Source: Amycolatopsis camponoti
GTDB lineage: Bacteria > Actinomycetota > Actinomycetes > Mycobacteriales > Pseudonocardiaceae
Assembly (NCBI RefSeq): GCF_902497555.1
Contig: NZ_CABVGP010000002.1
Location: 3,050,501-3,114,500 of the forward strand
DNA length: 64,000 nucleotides
Direction: 5' to 3'
The notes under the pieces: generated by a model
The model's database searches: none
The model's input: only the letters and a program-made list of their open reading frames with translations
What the model was told of the DNA's origin: nothing
Position numbers and translations under genes: made by a program
Shown here: one piece after another, positions 26,266 through 34,947 of the stretch
Numbering within the stretch: the stretch's first letter is position 1
Layout: each line of letters starts with the position of its first letter

Positions 26266-27303
26266 TCAGAGCAGCCCGGCGGTGGCCGCGTGCGCGGCGG
26301 CCGCCGCTCGCGACGACACCCCGAGCTTGCCGCGGATGTTCGACACGTGGCGGTGCGCCGTGTGGGCGCTGATCCCGAGCCGGCGGGCGATCTCCTGGTC
26401 GCTCAACCCTTGCGCGACCAGGCGCAGCACGTCGAGCTCGCGTTCGGAGAGCTCGGGGCGCGTCGAGTCCGCCCGGCGGGCTCGACGCCCGGCGCCGAGG
26501 AACTCCCGCACCGGGCGGACGAGCGACTCCACGTCCCCGCGCCACGGCAGGTGGTCGGTTCCGTCGAGCGGGACGAAGCCGGCGCCCGGTATGCGGGCGG
26601 CGACGTCCTGGCCCAGGGTGAACGGGATCGCGCGGTCGTCGCGGCGGTGCAGCACGAGGGTCGGGACCTCGATCGCGCTCAGCCGGTCCCGGACGTCGAA
26701 CTCGTACACGGCTGCGAGCGAGCGCACCGCTTTCTCCGGGGTCAGGCCGGCGCGCTGGAACCGGACGAAGTCGTCGCGCTCGGCCGCGGTCGCGGTCGGC
26801 AGGAACAGGTCGGCGAGGATGCGGGAGCCCACGCCCCAATGCCGTCCGACGAGCGCCAGCAAGGAATCCCGCGCTTCCGCCGGGGCGATCCCGGCGCCGC
26901 GGGCGTAGCTGCCGTACAGGACGAGCCGCTCCACGCGGTCCGGGTGGGCCGCCGCGTACGCCATCGCGGCGCAGCCCCCCGACGAACCGCCGAACAGGCT
27001 CACCTTCTCGCCGGTCGCGTCGACGACGGCGCTCAGCGCGGCCACCTCGTCGGCGAGCGAGGTGACCAGCGGCCCGGCGGGGTCGGACATGCCGACGCCG
27101 GGCCGGTCGTAGCGGACGAGCGTGAACCGGTCGCCGAGCAGCCCGGCGAACCGCCGGAACAACGGGTCCCGCCAGTCCAGCTCGAGGTGCCCGCTCCACC
27201 AGCCGCCGACGACGAGGGGCGGGCCCTCGCCCACGGTGGCCCAGGCGATCGCGCGATCGTCCGGGCCACCGGTGAACCGCACGACTTGGTCCTGCCCCGG
27301 CAT
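26266..27303 (-). CDS. Alpha/beta hydrolase fused to a LuxR helix-turn-helix
   Basis: A 345-residue fusion. Residues ~1-275 form an alpha/beta hydrolase with LVRYDRPGVGMSD, the nucleophile elbow FGGSSGG (Ser108), HRRDDRAIPF (acid) and GTDHLPW (His). Residues ~282-345 are a LuxR HTH: LSERELDVLRLVAQGLSDQEIARRL, then HTAHRHVSNIRGKL. The complete triad suggests the sensor domain may hydrolyse or covalently bind its ligand. Such proteins act as one-component regulators. It converges with the haloperoxidase gene (26 bases apart), which it may or may not control. Confidence 0.85.
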   Translation of the reverse strand: MPGQDQVVRFTGGPDDRAIAWATVGEGPPLVVGGWWSGHLELDWRDPLFRRFAGLLGDRFTLVRYDRPGVGMSDPAGPLVTSLADEVAALSAVVDATGEKVSLFGGSSGGCAAMAYAAAHPDRVERLVLYGSYARGAGIAPAEARDSLLALVGRHWGVGSRILADLFLPTATAAERDDFVRFQRAGLTPEKAVRSLAAVYEFDVRDRLSAIEVPTLVLHRRDDRAIPFTLGQDVAARIPGAGFVPLDGTDHLPWRGDVESLVRPVREFLGAGRRARRADSTRPELSERELDVLRLVAQGLSDQEIARRLGISAHTAHRHVSNIRGKLGVSSRAAAAAHAATAGLL

Positions 27304-27436
27304 TCCCCGAGCGTAAGCGGTTTCGCGGGCCGGTGTGGCCGGTTCGGGCCAGTGCCCGGAATGGCACGAGCGGGTGATGCGGCGGGCGGGCCGTGGCTGG
27401 TGTGCTGTGGCCCATCGGCGGTGCGAAGGAGGCTCG

Positions 27437-28084
27437 ATGACCGGAGGGGACAGCGTGGGGGTACGGGACGGGTTCGGGGAACGGTTCGGGGCGGCGCTGT
27501 ACGAACCGTTCCTGCGCCGGGGGGAGCGGCTGGGGCTGGCCGGGCGGCGCGCGGAGCTGCTGCGGCGCGTGCACGGGCAGGTGGTCGAGATCGGCGCGGG
27601 GACCGGTCTCAACGTCCGGCACTACCCGCTGGCGGCCGAGGTCGTGCTGACCGAGCCCGTCCCGGCGATGTACCGGCGTCTCGAAAAGAGCGTCCGGGGC
27701 CGGGCCGGGATGCGGCCGGTGCGGGCGTCCGCCGACGCGCTGCCGATGGCGGACGCCAGCGTCGACACGGTCGTGTCGACGCTGGTCCTCTGCACGGTGC
27801 CCGACGTCGATCGCGTGCTGGCCGAGCTGGTGCGGGTACTGCGGCCCGGCGGGCGGCTGCTGTTCTGCGAGCACGTCCGCGCCGAGGACCCGAAGCTCGC
27901 GCGGAGGCAGGCGCGGTTCGCGGGGCCGTGGGCGGCGTTCGCGCAGGGCTGCCGGTGCGACCGCGACACCGTCGCGCTCGTCAAGCAGCGGTTCGACATC
28001 GAGGACCTGAGCACGGCGCACTGGCGCGGGATGCCTTCGGTGGTCCACCCGCTGATCATCGGGACGGCGACGCCCGCCCGGTGA
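27437..28084 (+). CDS. SAM-dependent class I methyltransferase
   Basis: A 215-residue soluble enzyme with the SAM-binding motif I VVEIGAGTGLNV (residues ~46-57), an acidic residue after strand 2 (LTEPVP), motif around RPVRASADALPMADASVD, and the post-motif block LRPGGRLLFCEHV. This is the UbiE/Methyltransf_11 type common in actinobacteria; the methyl acceptor is unknown and could be a lipid quinone or phospholipid head group. GAAGGAGG lies just before the ATG at 27437. It is divergent from the hydrolase-LuxR gene. Confidence 0.85.
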   Translation: MTGGDSVGVRDGFGERFGAALYEPFLRRGERLGLAGRRAELLRRVHGQVVEIGAGTGLNVRHYPLAAEVVLTEPVPAMYRRLEKSVRGRAGMRPVRASADALPMADASVDTVVSTLVLCTVPDVDRVLAELVRVLRPGGRLLFCEHVRAEDPKLARRQARFAGPWAAFAQGCRCDRDTVALVKQRFDIEDLSTAHWRGMPSVVHPLIIGTATPAR

Positions 28085-28238
28085 AGCCGGGCAGACCCGG
28101 TGACGCCGACCGCGTGATCGCGATGGCCCGGACCGCCGCCGACCCCGCCGACCTCGCCGACCTCTCCGGCCTCCGAACGGGCGGCGCGGCTCCGGCGAAC
28201 TAGTGTGGTGGGCATGGCACGGCATGAGGTAGCCCGCC

Positions 28239-28586
28239 GTGGATGAGCGGACCGCGACGGAGCTGATCGAGCGGGCCCGGGCCGAGACGGCGCGCTTGGC
28301 GGAGGCGCTGGCGAGGCAACGGGACGAGATCGTCGCGGCATCGGAGTTCACCAGCGCCGACGACGAGCACGACCCGGAAGGCGCGACGATCGCCTTCGAG
28401 CGGGCGCAGGTCCAGGCGCTGCTGCGGCAGGCCCAGGACGAGCTGGCAGCGCTCGCCCAGGCCGCCGACCGGGTGCGCGCGGGAACCTACGAGGTGTGCG
28501 AGCGCTGCGGCGGCCCGATCGCCGAGGGCCGGCTGATGGCCCTCCCGGCGACGCGGAGGTGCATCACGTGCGCTGACCGGAGGTGA
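28239..28586 (+). CDS. TraR/DksA-type zinc-finger protein
   Basis: A 115-residue protein with a long N-terminal coiled coil (RTATELIERARAETARLAEAL through ALLRQAQDELAALAQAA) and a C-terminal C4 zinc finger, CERCGGPIAEGRL... RRCITCADRR. DksA-like proteins insert a coiled coil into the RNA polymerase secondary channel. The tip of the coiled coil holds FTSADDEHDPEGAT, with acidic residues as in DksA. The GTG start at 28239 is preceded by GAGGT at eight bases. In actinobacteria such proteins modulate rRNA or stress promoters. Confidence 0.85.
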   Translation: MDERTATELIERARAETARLAEALARQRDEIVAASEFTSADDEHDPEGATIAFERAQVQALLRQAQDELAALAQAADRVRAGTYEVCERCGGPIAEGRLMALPATRRCITCADRR

Positions 28587-28666
28587 CGGCGACAGCCGCG
28601 GTCGGCCGATCGTCGACGCTGGTGGCCGTGGACGTGCGTCACCCGCGCGAACCGCAGGTGACGCCG

Positions 28667-29371
28667 TCAGCCGGGACCCTCGCCGGTGGGGGAGGGCGCG
28701 CCGAGCATGCGGGCGGCCAGCTCGGCGTACGACTCGCCGAGAGCCTCAGGTGAGTCCGCGCCGTCGAGGCGGTACCAGCGGACCAGGTCGATGCCGAGCG
28801 ACAGGATCGCGCGCACCGCGCGGTCGATGTCGGGCACGTCGAAGACGCCCTCCCGGGCTCCGCGTTCCACCGCCGTCCGCAGCATCGCCGAGAACCGCTG
28901 GCGGAGGTCGAGAACCTCGCCGAGGTGCTCCGGGGCGAGCGCCGCCAGCTCGTACTGGCAGACCCTCGCCACGGTGTGGTGGCGGGCGTGCCACGACACG
29001 TGCCCGGCGACCAGCCGCCGGACGTGGCTCCGGGCGTCGCCGTCGTCCTGCTGGGCCGCCAGCACCGCGAGCGCGCGCTCGTGACCGGTGCGCGCGATGT
29101 GGAACAGCACCGCCTCCTTCGAGGCGAAGTGCACGTACAGCGAACCGGGACTGAGGCCGACGACGGCCGTGATGTCGCGGGTCGTGGTGGCGTGGAAACC
29201 CTTGCGGGCGAAGCACTGCACGGCCGAGGACAGCAGCGCGCGGGCCACCGGGGAGGTGTGCTCACCCCAGAACTCGCCGGGGATCGACTCGGGGCCGAGG
29301 TCGGTCGTCAGCTCCATCGCGGCCGCCACCGGATATCTCCCGCCGCCGCGACGGCGCTCTGTCCCTGACAT
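28667..29371 (-). CDS. TetR-family transcriptional regulator
   Basis: A 234-residue repressor-type protein. A ~40-residue N-terminal extension precedes the HTH (LLSSAVQCFARKGFHATTTRDITAVVGL, SPGSLYVHFASKEAVLFHI). The C-terminal all-helical ligand domain resembles TetR_C members that sense acyl-CoA or hydrophobic ligands. It is divergent from the gluconolactonase/LLM operon; the intergenic region of 89 bases contains a palindrome at 29426-29439 over the predicted start of that operon, the probable operator. The ATG at 29371 follows GGAGGGG. Confidence 0.85.
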   Translation of the reverse strand: MSGTERRRGGGRYPVAAAMELTTDLGPESIPGEFWGEHTSPVARALLSSAVQCFARKGFHATTTRDITAVVGLSPGSLYVHFASKEAVLFHIARTGHERALAVLAAQQDDGDARSHVRRLVAGHVSWHARHHTVARVCQYELAALAPEHLGEVLDLRQRFSAMLRTAVERGAREGVFDVPDIDRAVRAILSLGIDLVRWYRLDGADSPEALGESYAELAARMLGAPSPTGEGPG

Positions 29372-29395
29372 CCCGGACCCCTCCCGATGCCGGAC

Positions 29396-29439
29396 TTGAC
29401 ACGTCCCGGCCCCGCGGTCATGGTAACTGGGCGCTCAGT
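29396..29439 (+). promoter_or_regulatory. Promoter and overlapping TetR-type operator
   Basis: TTGACA at 29396-29401 and CATGGT at 29419-29424 are separated by 17 bases, a good sigma-70 (HrdB-type) promoter. The expected transcription start falls in ACTGGGCGCTCAGT (29426-29439), an inverted repeat with ACTG/CAGT ends and one mismatched pair. AAAGGGTGAGG then precedes the ATG of the gluconolactonase gene at 29461. This arrangement suits repression by the divergent TetR protein. Confidence 0.6.
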
Positions 29440-29460
29440 CAGTGAAAGGGTGAGGCCGGG

Positions 29461-30354
29461 ATGGGACGAGCACAACCCACCGTGGTGGTCGAGGGCTTCT
29501 CCTACCTCGAATGCCCGAGGTGGCACGACGGCCGGCTCTGGGTGTCGGACTTCTACACCGAGCGGGTCGTGGCGATCGACGGCCGCGGCGGCACCGAAGT
29601 CGTCGCCGAGGTCCCGGGGCAGCCGTCCGGGCTCGGCTTCCTGCCCGACGGGCGCCTGCTCGTCGTGTCGATGCGCGACCACCGCGTCCTCGTGCGCGAC
29701 GGATCGGGGCGGCTGACCGAGCACGCCGACCTGTCCGGCGTGGTGTCCGGGGTGCTCAACGACATGGTCGTCGACGACCGCGGCCGCGCCTGGGTCGGCA
29801 ACTTCGGCTTCGACCTCATGGGCGGCGCGCCTCTGCGCTACACCACGCTCACCCGCGTCGACCCCGACGGGAGCGTCTCCGTCGCCGCCGAGGACCTCGG
29901 GTTCCCCAACGGCATGGTGATCCTGCCCGGCGGCGTACTGGTCGTCGCCGAGACCTTCGCCGGGCGGCTGACCGCTTTCGACATCGGCGCGGACGGCGAG
30001 CTGAGCGGGCGCCGTGTCTGGGCGCAGTTCGGCGAGACGCCGCGGACCGACGACGTCGGCGAGGCGGTGCAGCGCCTCGAAGTGGCCCCCGACGGCATCT
30101 GCGCCGACGCCGAAGGCGCGATCTGGGTGGCCGACGCCGTCCACAACCGCGTCCTCCGGGTCGAGGAGGGCGGCCGGATCCTCGACGAGGTCGACGCCGG
30201 CACCGGGGTCTTCGCCTGCATGCTCGGCGGCGACGACGGGCGGACGCTGTTCCTCTGCGCCGCACCGTCCTTCGCCGAGCACGAACGCCGTCCGGTGCGC
30301 GAAGCCCAGCTCCTCGCGGTCGACGTCGAGGTCCCGCACGCCGGCCTGCCCTGA
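29461..30354 (+). CDS. SMP-30/gluconolactonase/LRE-family protein
   Basis: A 297-residue six-bladed beta-propeller enzyme. Family marks: VVEGFSYLECPRWHDGRLWVSD at the start (Glu/Trp metal-site region), VLNDMVVDDRGRAWVGNFGFD, NGMVILPGGVLVVAETFAGRL and GICADAEGAIWVADAVHNRV. These contain the N, N and D residues that bind the divalent metal. Members hydrolyse sugar lactones or other lactones. It is the first gene of an operon with the LLM oxidoreductase 25 bases downstream, under an apparent TetR-controlled promoter; together they may oxidise and open a lactone-type substrate. Confidence 0.85.
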   Translation: MGRAQPTVVVEGFSYLECPRWHDGRLWVSDFYTERVVAIDGRGGTEVVAEVPGQPSGLGFLPDGRLLVVSMRDHRVLVRDGSGRLTEHADLSGVVSGVLNDMVVDDRGRAWVGNFGFDLMGGAPLRYTTLTRVDPDGSVSVAAEDLGFPNGMVILPGGVLVVAETFAGRLTAFDIGADGELSGRRVWAQFGETPRTDDVGEAVQRLEVAPDGICADAEGAIWVADAVHNRVLRVEEGGRILDEVDAGTGVFACMLGGDDGRTLFLCAAPSFAEHERRPVREAQLLAVDVEVPHAGLP

Positions 30355-30379
30355 TCCGCCGAGCCGAACGGAGGACCTC

Positions 30380-31369
30380 ATGGAGGTCTCCTGCGCTTTC
30401 CCGACGGCACTGGACTCGCCGGAAAACATCGTCGTGGCCGAAGAACTGGGCTACGCGCGGGCGTGGGTCTACGACACGCCGCAGCAGAGTCCCGACGTGT
30501 GGATGACCCTCGCGCTGGCCGCCGAACGGACCGAGCGGATCGGGCTCGCCCCCGGCGTGCTGGTGCCCAGCCTGCGGCACCCGATGGTCAACGCGGCGGC
30601 GACCGCTACCCTCGCCGCGCTGGCACCCGGCCGCGTCGCGGTCTCCTTCGGCACCGGGTTCACCGGCCGCCGCGCCATGGGGTACCGCGCGATCCCGTGG
30701 TCCTACATGGAGTCCTACATCCGGGCCTACCGCGGTCTCCTGCGGGGCGACGTCGTCGAGTGGGAAGGGGCGCGGATGCAGATGCTGCACCCCGGCGGGC
30801 ACGCGCCGGCCCGGCCCGTCGACGTCCCCGTCCTGATCGGGGCGCTGGGCCCGAAGGGGCACCGGGTGGCCAAGGAGCTCGGCGACGGGCTGTACGTCAC
30901 GCTGCAGCTGCCCGAGTTCGCGACCGAGTACTCGTGGGTGCCCTACCTCGTCTGGGGCACGGTCCTCGACGAAGAAGAGACCACCGACACCGAGCACGCG
31001 CGCCAGGCCGCCGGACCCGGCTGGGCCCTGGCCTACCACGGCGCGTACGAGTTCGGCGGCCCCGACGCCGTGCGCGCGCTCCCGGGCGGTCCGGAGTGGA
31101 TGGACGTCGTGGAGCGGACGCCGCCGGAGCGGCGGCATCTGGCGGTCCACACCGGGCACTGCGTGGAGCTGGGGGAGGCCGACCAGGCGGCCTGGAACGC
31201 CGGCGGCCACCGCATGGTGCGGGACGTGACGATGAGCGGAACGCGCGAGCAGATCCGGCAGCGGCTGGACGAAGCCGCCGCCCGGGGCGTCACGGAAATC
31301 GTGTTCCAGCCCTGCGGGCCCGACATCCGGGGCGAGCTGGAGCGATTCTTCGACGCCGCGAAGAGCTAG
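30380..31369 (+). CDS. LLM-class flavin-/F420-dependent oxidoreductase
   Basis: A 329-residue TIM-barrel oxidoreductase of the luciferase-like family: AEELGYARAWVYDTPQQSPD (first strands), ERIGLAPGVLVPSLRHPMVNA, LAPGRVAVSFGTGFTGRRAMG and VDVPVLIGALGPKGHRVAKELGDG. The cofactor could be FMN or F420; F420 is plausible in actinobacteria. GGAGGACCTC leads into the ATG. It is co-transcribed with the upstream gluconolactonase. Its TAG at 31367 directly abuts the stop of the convergent MBL gene at 31370. Confidence 0.85.
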   Translation: MEVSCAFPTALDSPENIVVAEELGYARAWVYDTPQQSPDVWMTLALAAERTERIGLAPGVLVPSLRHPMVNAAATATLAALAPGRVAVSFGTGFTGRRAMGYRAIPWSYMESYIRAYRGLLRGDVVEWEGARMQMLHPGGHAPARPVDVPVLIGALGPKGHRVAKELGDGLYVTLQLPEFATEYSWVPYLVWGTVLDEEETTDTEHARQAAGPGWALAYHGAYEFGGPDAVRALPGGPEWMDVVERTPPERRHLAVHTGHCVELGEADQAAWNAGGHRMVRDVTMSGTREQIRQRLDEAAARGVTEIVFQPCGPDIRGELERFFDAAKS

Positions 31370-32395
31370 CTAAGCGGCGTTGTACCGGCGCGCCGCGGGG
31401 GTTTCTTCGAGGGTGACCCGGCCGAGGTGGGCCAGGACGTCCAAGTGGGCCTCGATCTCCATGACCGCGGACAGCTGGTGTTCCAGCTGCAGCGCGTCGA
31501 GCTGCCTGCGGTGCCGGGTCCACGGCAGCCGCCGCGCGACCTCGTAGGCCGTCGTCGCGCCGGCCACCAGCAGCTCGTTGACTTCGTCGAGCCGCTCGCG
31601 GTGGTGGTCGAGCAGCTCCCGCACGCGCGCGTGGGTACTCGGGCCGACCGCGCCGTGGGCCGGCAGCAGAACCTGGTCCGGCCGGCCGAGCAGGAGCTTC
31701 AGGGACGAGATGTACGAGCGCAGCGGCGTCGGCTCGGGCGCGACTTCGAAGCCCAGCGACGGCGTGATCCTCGGCAGCACGTGGTCGCCGGCGAACAGCA
31801 CGCCGGCCGGGGAGTGGGCGTAGACGACGTGCCCGCGCGTGTGGCCCGGGGTCGCGATCGCCTCCAGCTCGCCGGCGGCCAGCGGGATCCGGTCGCCGTC
31901 GCGGAGCCAGCCGTCGGGTGGGCCGTAGGGCGTCTCGGCGCCGGACATGTCGATCGCGAGCACCCGCTCGGCCAGCTCGTCCGCGCCGCAGCGGGCCAGC
32001 AGCTCCGGGTGGTTGGGAAACGGGTTGGTGGTGTCGAAGCCGTCGATGCTGAACCGCTCGTTCTCACCGATCAGCAGCCGGACGCCCAGCGGCTCACGCC
32101 ACGCGAAGGCCTGCGTGTAGTGGTCCCAGTGGTGGTGCGTCGCGAGGCAGGTCCGCACGTCGCCGAGCCGGTGGCCCAGCTCGGCCAGCGCCGCCGTGAC
32201 GGCGTGCTCGTTGGCGGGGCTCGCCCAGCCCGGGTCGATCAGCACCAGGCCGTCCGGGCCTTCGAGCACGTAGGCGTTCACCGTGGACAGGCCGGCGATC
32301 GGCAGCGGCAACGGGATGCGGTGGATGCCGGGCGCGACCGCGTGCGCCCCGGGCGTGGTCCAGTCGTCCGGCTGGTCGATCGCGTTCGCGGGCAT
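31370..32395 (-). CDS. MBL-fold metallo-hydrolase
   Basis: A 341-residue metallo-beta-lactamase-fold enzyme. The zinc motif THHHWDH (HxHxDH type, ~residues 86-92) is present, then ATPGHTRGHVVY (His ligand), AGDHVLP (bridging Asp) and LPAHGAVG (last His). The C-terminal ~90 residues are helical (the DUF/winged-helix-like tail TAYEVARRLPWTRHRRQL), as in LACTB2-like and Rv2407-like hydrolases that act on thioesters or other esters. Converges with the LLM gene without a gap, so transcription termination must be tightly balanced there. Confidence 0.85.
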   Translation of the reverse strand: MPANAIDQPDDWTTPGAHAVAPGIHRIPLPLPIAGLSTVNAYVLEGPDGLVLIDPGWASPANEHAVTAALAELGHRLGDVRTCLATHHHWDHYTQAFAWREPLGVRLLIGENERFSIDGFDTTNPFPNHPELLARCGADELAERVLAIDMSGAETPYGPPDGWLRDGDRIPLAAGELEAIATPGHTRGHVVYAHSPAGVLFAGDHVLPRITPSLGFEVAPEPTPLRSYISSLKLLLGRPDQVLLPAHGAVGPSTHARVRELLDHHRERLDEVNELLVAGATTAYEVARRLPWTRHRRQLDALQLEHQLSAVMEIEAHLDVLAHLGRVTLEETPAARRYNAA

Positions 32396-32489
32396 GCGCC
32401 TGTCCTGGTCGGTTGTGAAGCGTACGCAATGACTTTAGTGGCTGATCCCGCCCGCGCACCTGTGACATATCTCGTCGGGAATCGCCCGG

Positions 32490-33305
32490 TCAGGGTGCGT
32501 CGTAGCGCGGGACGACGGCGAACACCTCGAGGTCGCCGGGCGCGCCCTTCGCGCGGAACTTGCGCCGCCGCCGGACGGTGAACCGGGCGGTGTCGACCTT
32601 CGCCAGCACGTCGCCGGTGACGAGGACTTCGCCGCCGGCCGCCGCGTCGGCGACCCGGGCCGCGATGTTCACGTCGACCCCGAAGTAGTCGCGCCCGACC
32701 TTGCGCGGGTGCCCGGTGTGCAGGCCCGCCCGCAGCCGGGGCCGGTAGCCGCCTAGATCGATCGCGCTGACCGCGCCACACGTCTCGTACGCCGCCTCGA
32801 CCGCGGCCGCCGGATCGCCGAAGACGGCCATCAAGCCGTCGCCGAGGCCCTTGACGACCCGGCCGCGGTGGCGGGCGATCGTCGCCTCGCTCGCGGTCGA
32901 CACGGCGCGCAGCAGCTCGAGCGCCCGCGCGTCGCCGACGTCGAGGGCCCAGCTGGAGAAGCCGACCAGGTCGGTGAACACGATCGTCGTCTCGCCGGTG
33001 TCGCCGTCGCGGCCCTGGGCGACGGCCTGCCAGACCTGGACGGCCGCGAGCCCGAGCTCACGCATCGCGCTGGGCTGCTCGGCCTTCGCTTCGGCCAGCA
33101 GCCGGGCGACCCGGTCCGACGGGTGGCCCGCGGTCGTCGACAGCGCGTCACCGAGGTCGCGGTCGCCGGGGATCAGGCGCCGCACCGCCCGCGCGGAGCG
33201 CACCAGGCCCGGGCGCTGGTCGGCCGCCCGCAGCCGGTCGACGAAGCGGGACACCTTCCGGGCACGGTCCGGCCGGTCGTCGTGGCTGTCGGTCACCGGC
33301 CGCAT
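32490..33305 (-). CDS. Class III adenylate/guanylate cyclase
   Basis: A 271-residue cytoplasmic protein with an N-terminal helical region of ~90 residues and a C-terminal class III cyclase domain: IVFTDLVGFSSWAL (first metal-binding Asp), RVVKGLGDGLMAVFGDP (second metal Asp) and GRDYFGVDVNIAARVADAA (Asn/Arg transition-state residues). The Lys in VKGLGD and the D in FGVDVN fit adenine selection, so cAMP is the likely product. The first M in the frame is far upstream; the ATG at 33305 gives a usual length. The minus-strand gene follows the MBL gene's start by ~95 bases. Confidence 0.8.
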   Translation of the reverse strand: MRPVTDSHDDRPDRARKVSRFVDRLRAADQRPGLVRSARAVRRLIPGDRDLGDALSTTAGHPSDRVARLLAEAKAEQPSAMRELGLAAVQVWQAVAQGRDGDTGETTIVFTDLVGFSSWALDVGDARALELLRAVSTASEATIARHRGRVVKGLGDGLMAVFGDPAAAVEAAYETCGAVSAIDLGGYRPRLRAGLHTGHPRKVGRDYFGVDVNIAARVADAAAGGEVLVTGDVLAKVDTARFTVRRRRKFRAKGAPGDLEVFAVVPRYDAP

Positions 33306-33610
33306 GCTACCGGCCGGTGTGGACCACGGACCCGCGAAGGCAACGCGGGTCACGTGCCCGGTGGAGCGTCCACAGTGGAGGAACCCGCCGGCTCCCGAAC
33401 CGGCGGCGGGTATCGAGCGGGGACGGTCCGCGAGACCGGACATTCCGCGGAGAATGCCGGGCGGCCGGAAGCCCGGCCGCCGGGAGGGCATCCCAGCGGT
33501 GTCCCACGGGGGTGGCGTTCCCGCTGGTCCGGTGGGGTGGGACTGTCCCGGCGTCCCGAGTCGGGCGCCGACCCGAGACCGGCCGGGCGACCACTGCCAG
33601 CCTCCTCGCC
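33306..33610. other. Non-coding stretch between cyclase and lysozyme genes
   Basis: About 305 bases between two divergent starts. It must contain promoters for both genes but I cannot place a convincing -35/-10 pair. It includes a strong GC hairpin near 33460-33482 (GGCGGCCGG, then CCGGCCGCC) and a smaller one (CATTCCGCGGAGAATG, 33440s). No ribosome-binding site is evident before the lysozyme ATG at 33611, which is preceded by CCTCCTCGCC. Confidence 0.4.
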
Positions 33611-34924
33611 ATGCGAAAACTCGCTCTGGCCGTCGCGGCGCTGCTGGTGTTCCCCACCGCGTCCGCGGTCGCGGCCGAACCCGTCGCGGTGTGCGGACAC
33701 ACCACCGCCCAGCCCACCCTGAAGCAAGGGTCTTCCGGCGCCGAAGTCGCCGAGGCCCAGTGCGAACTGAACCTGGCCACCAAGGCCAGCCGGTACACGC
33801 CGATCGGCGCGGACGGCTCCTTCGGCCCGGCCACCGACGCCCGCGTGCGCGTGTTCCAGCGGTGCGCCGCGCTGAGCGTGGACGGCCAGATCGGGCCGAA
33901 CACCTGGGCCGCGCTGAACTCGTGGTCCGCGCGGCCCCGGAAGTGCGCCACCCAGGGCACCTCCGACGCCGCGCAGAGCGTGGTGTGCGGTCTGTCCACC
34001 GCCCGCCCGACCCTGCAGAGCGGGTCCACCGGCGTGGACGTCAAGGAACTCCAGTGCCGGTTGAACCTCGCCATGGAGCCGGGCCACTACCCGCCGCTGA
34101 CGGTCGACGGCAACTTCGGCGACGGCACCCGGAACCGGGTGATCCAGTTCCAGCACTGCGTCAACGCCAGTGCCGACGGCGTCGCCGGGCCCACGACCTG
34201 GGCGAAGGTGACCGATTGGTCCAGCCGCAACACCTACTGCACCCCGCCGAAGCCCGCCGGGCACCCGATCGACGGCGTGGACACGGCGAAGTACCAGCAC
34301 CCCGGGGGTGCGCCGATCAACTGGGGCGCGGTGAAGGCGTCCGGGGTCGAATTCGCGACCGTCAAGGCGACCCGCGGCCTCAACACGACCGACGAGTACC
34401 TGGCCACGGACCTGCCCGCCGCGCGTAACGCCGGCCTGGCCGTCGGGCCGTACCACTTCTACACGGGTACCGCGGCCAACACCGGCGGGGCGCAGGCCGA
34501 CCGGTTCATCGCCGCGGTGAAGGCCACCGGGTACACCGGCAAGCGCGCCGGCGACCTGCCGCCCGTGTTCGACCTGGAGTGGAAGGACGACGGCTCCGGC
34601 GGCTGCCCGCCCTTCGTCACCGTCGCCGACGCCAAGGCCTGGCTGGACAAGGTGCAGGCGGCGTTCGGCCGGACCCCGATCATCTACACCCAGAAGTCGT
34701 TCCTGGACGCGTGCCTGGGCGGCACCACGGCGCTCGCCGCGTACCCGATGCAGCTCGCCGACTACCGCCAGTCCGTCACGCAGCCGGCGCTGCCCGCCGG
34801 GTCGAAGACCTGGCTGATGTGGCAGTACACCGACGCGGCCATCCCCGACGGCATCCCCGCGCCCGCGACCGGGGACGTCTTCAACGGCACCCAGGCCGCT
34901 CTCGACCAGCTCGCCAACCGCTGA
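33611..34924 (+). CDS. Secreted GH25 lysozyme with two peptidoglycan-binding domains
   Basis: A 437-residue exported protein. Residues 1-22 are a Sec signal peptide (MRKLALAVAALLVFPTASAVAA). Two PG_binding_1 repeats follow: ~35-100 (LKQGSSGAEVAEAQCEL, DGSFGPATDARV) and ~125-195 (LQSGSTGVDVKELQCRL, DGNFGDGTRNRV), each with paired cysteines. From ~215 a GH25 muramidase domain starts with GVDTAKYQ, has VFDLEWKDDG (the catalytic Asp-x-Glu) and ends WQYTD. It should cleave the glycan backbone of peptidoglycan. The M15 peptidase gene follows 23 bases downstream. Confidence 0.9.
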   Translation: MRKLALAVAALLVFPTASAVAAEPVAVCGHTTAQPTLKQGSSGAEVAEAQCELNLATKASRYTPIGADGSFGPATDARVRVFQRCAALSVDGQIGPNTWAALNSWSARPRKCATQGTSDAAQSVVCGLSTARPTLQSGSTGVDVKELQCRLNLAMEPGHYPPLTVDGNFGDGTRNRVIQFQHCVNASADGVAGPTTWAKVTDWSSRNTYCTPPKPAGHPIDGVDTAKYQHPGGAPINWGAVKASGVEFATVKATRGLNTTDEYLATDLPAARNAGLAVGPYHFYTGTAANTGGAQADRFIAAVKATGYTGKRAGDLPPVFDLEWKDDGSGGCPPFVTVADAKAWLDKVQAAFGRTPIIYTQKSFLDACLGGTTALAAYPMQLADYRQSVTQPALPAGSKTWLMWQYTDAAIPDGIPAPATGDVFNGTQAALDQLANR

Positions 34925-34947
34925 ATCCCCGCTAGGAAAGGACGACA

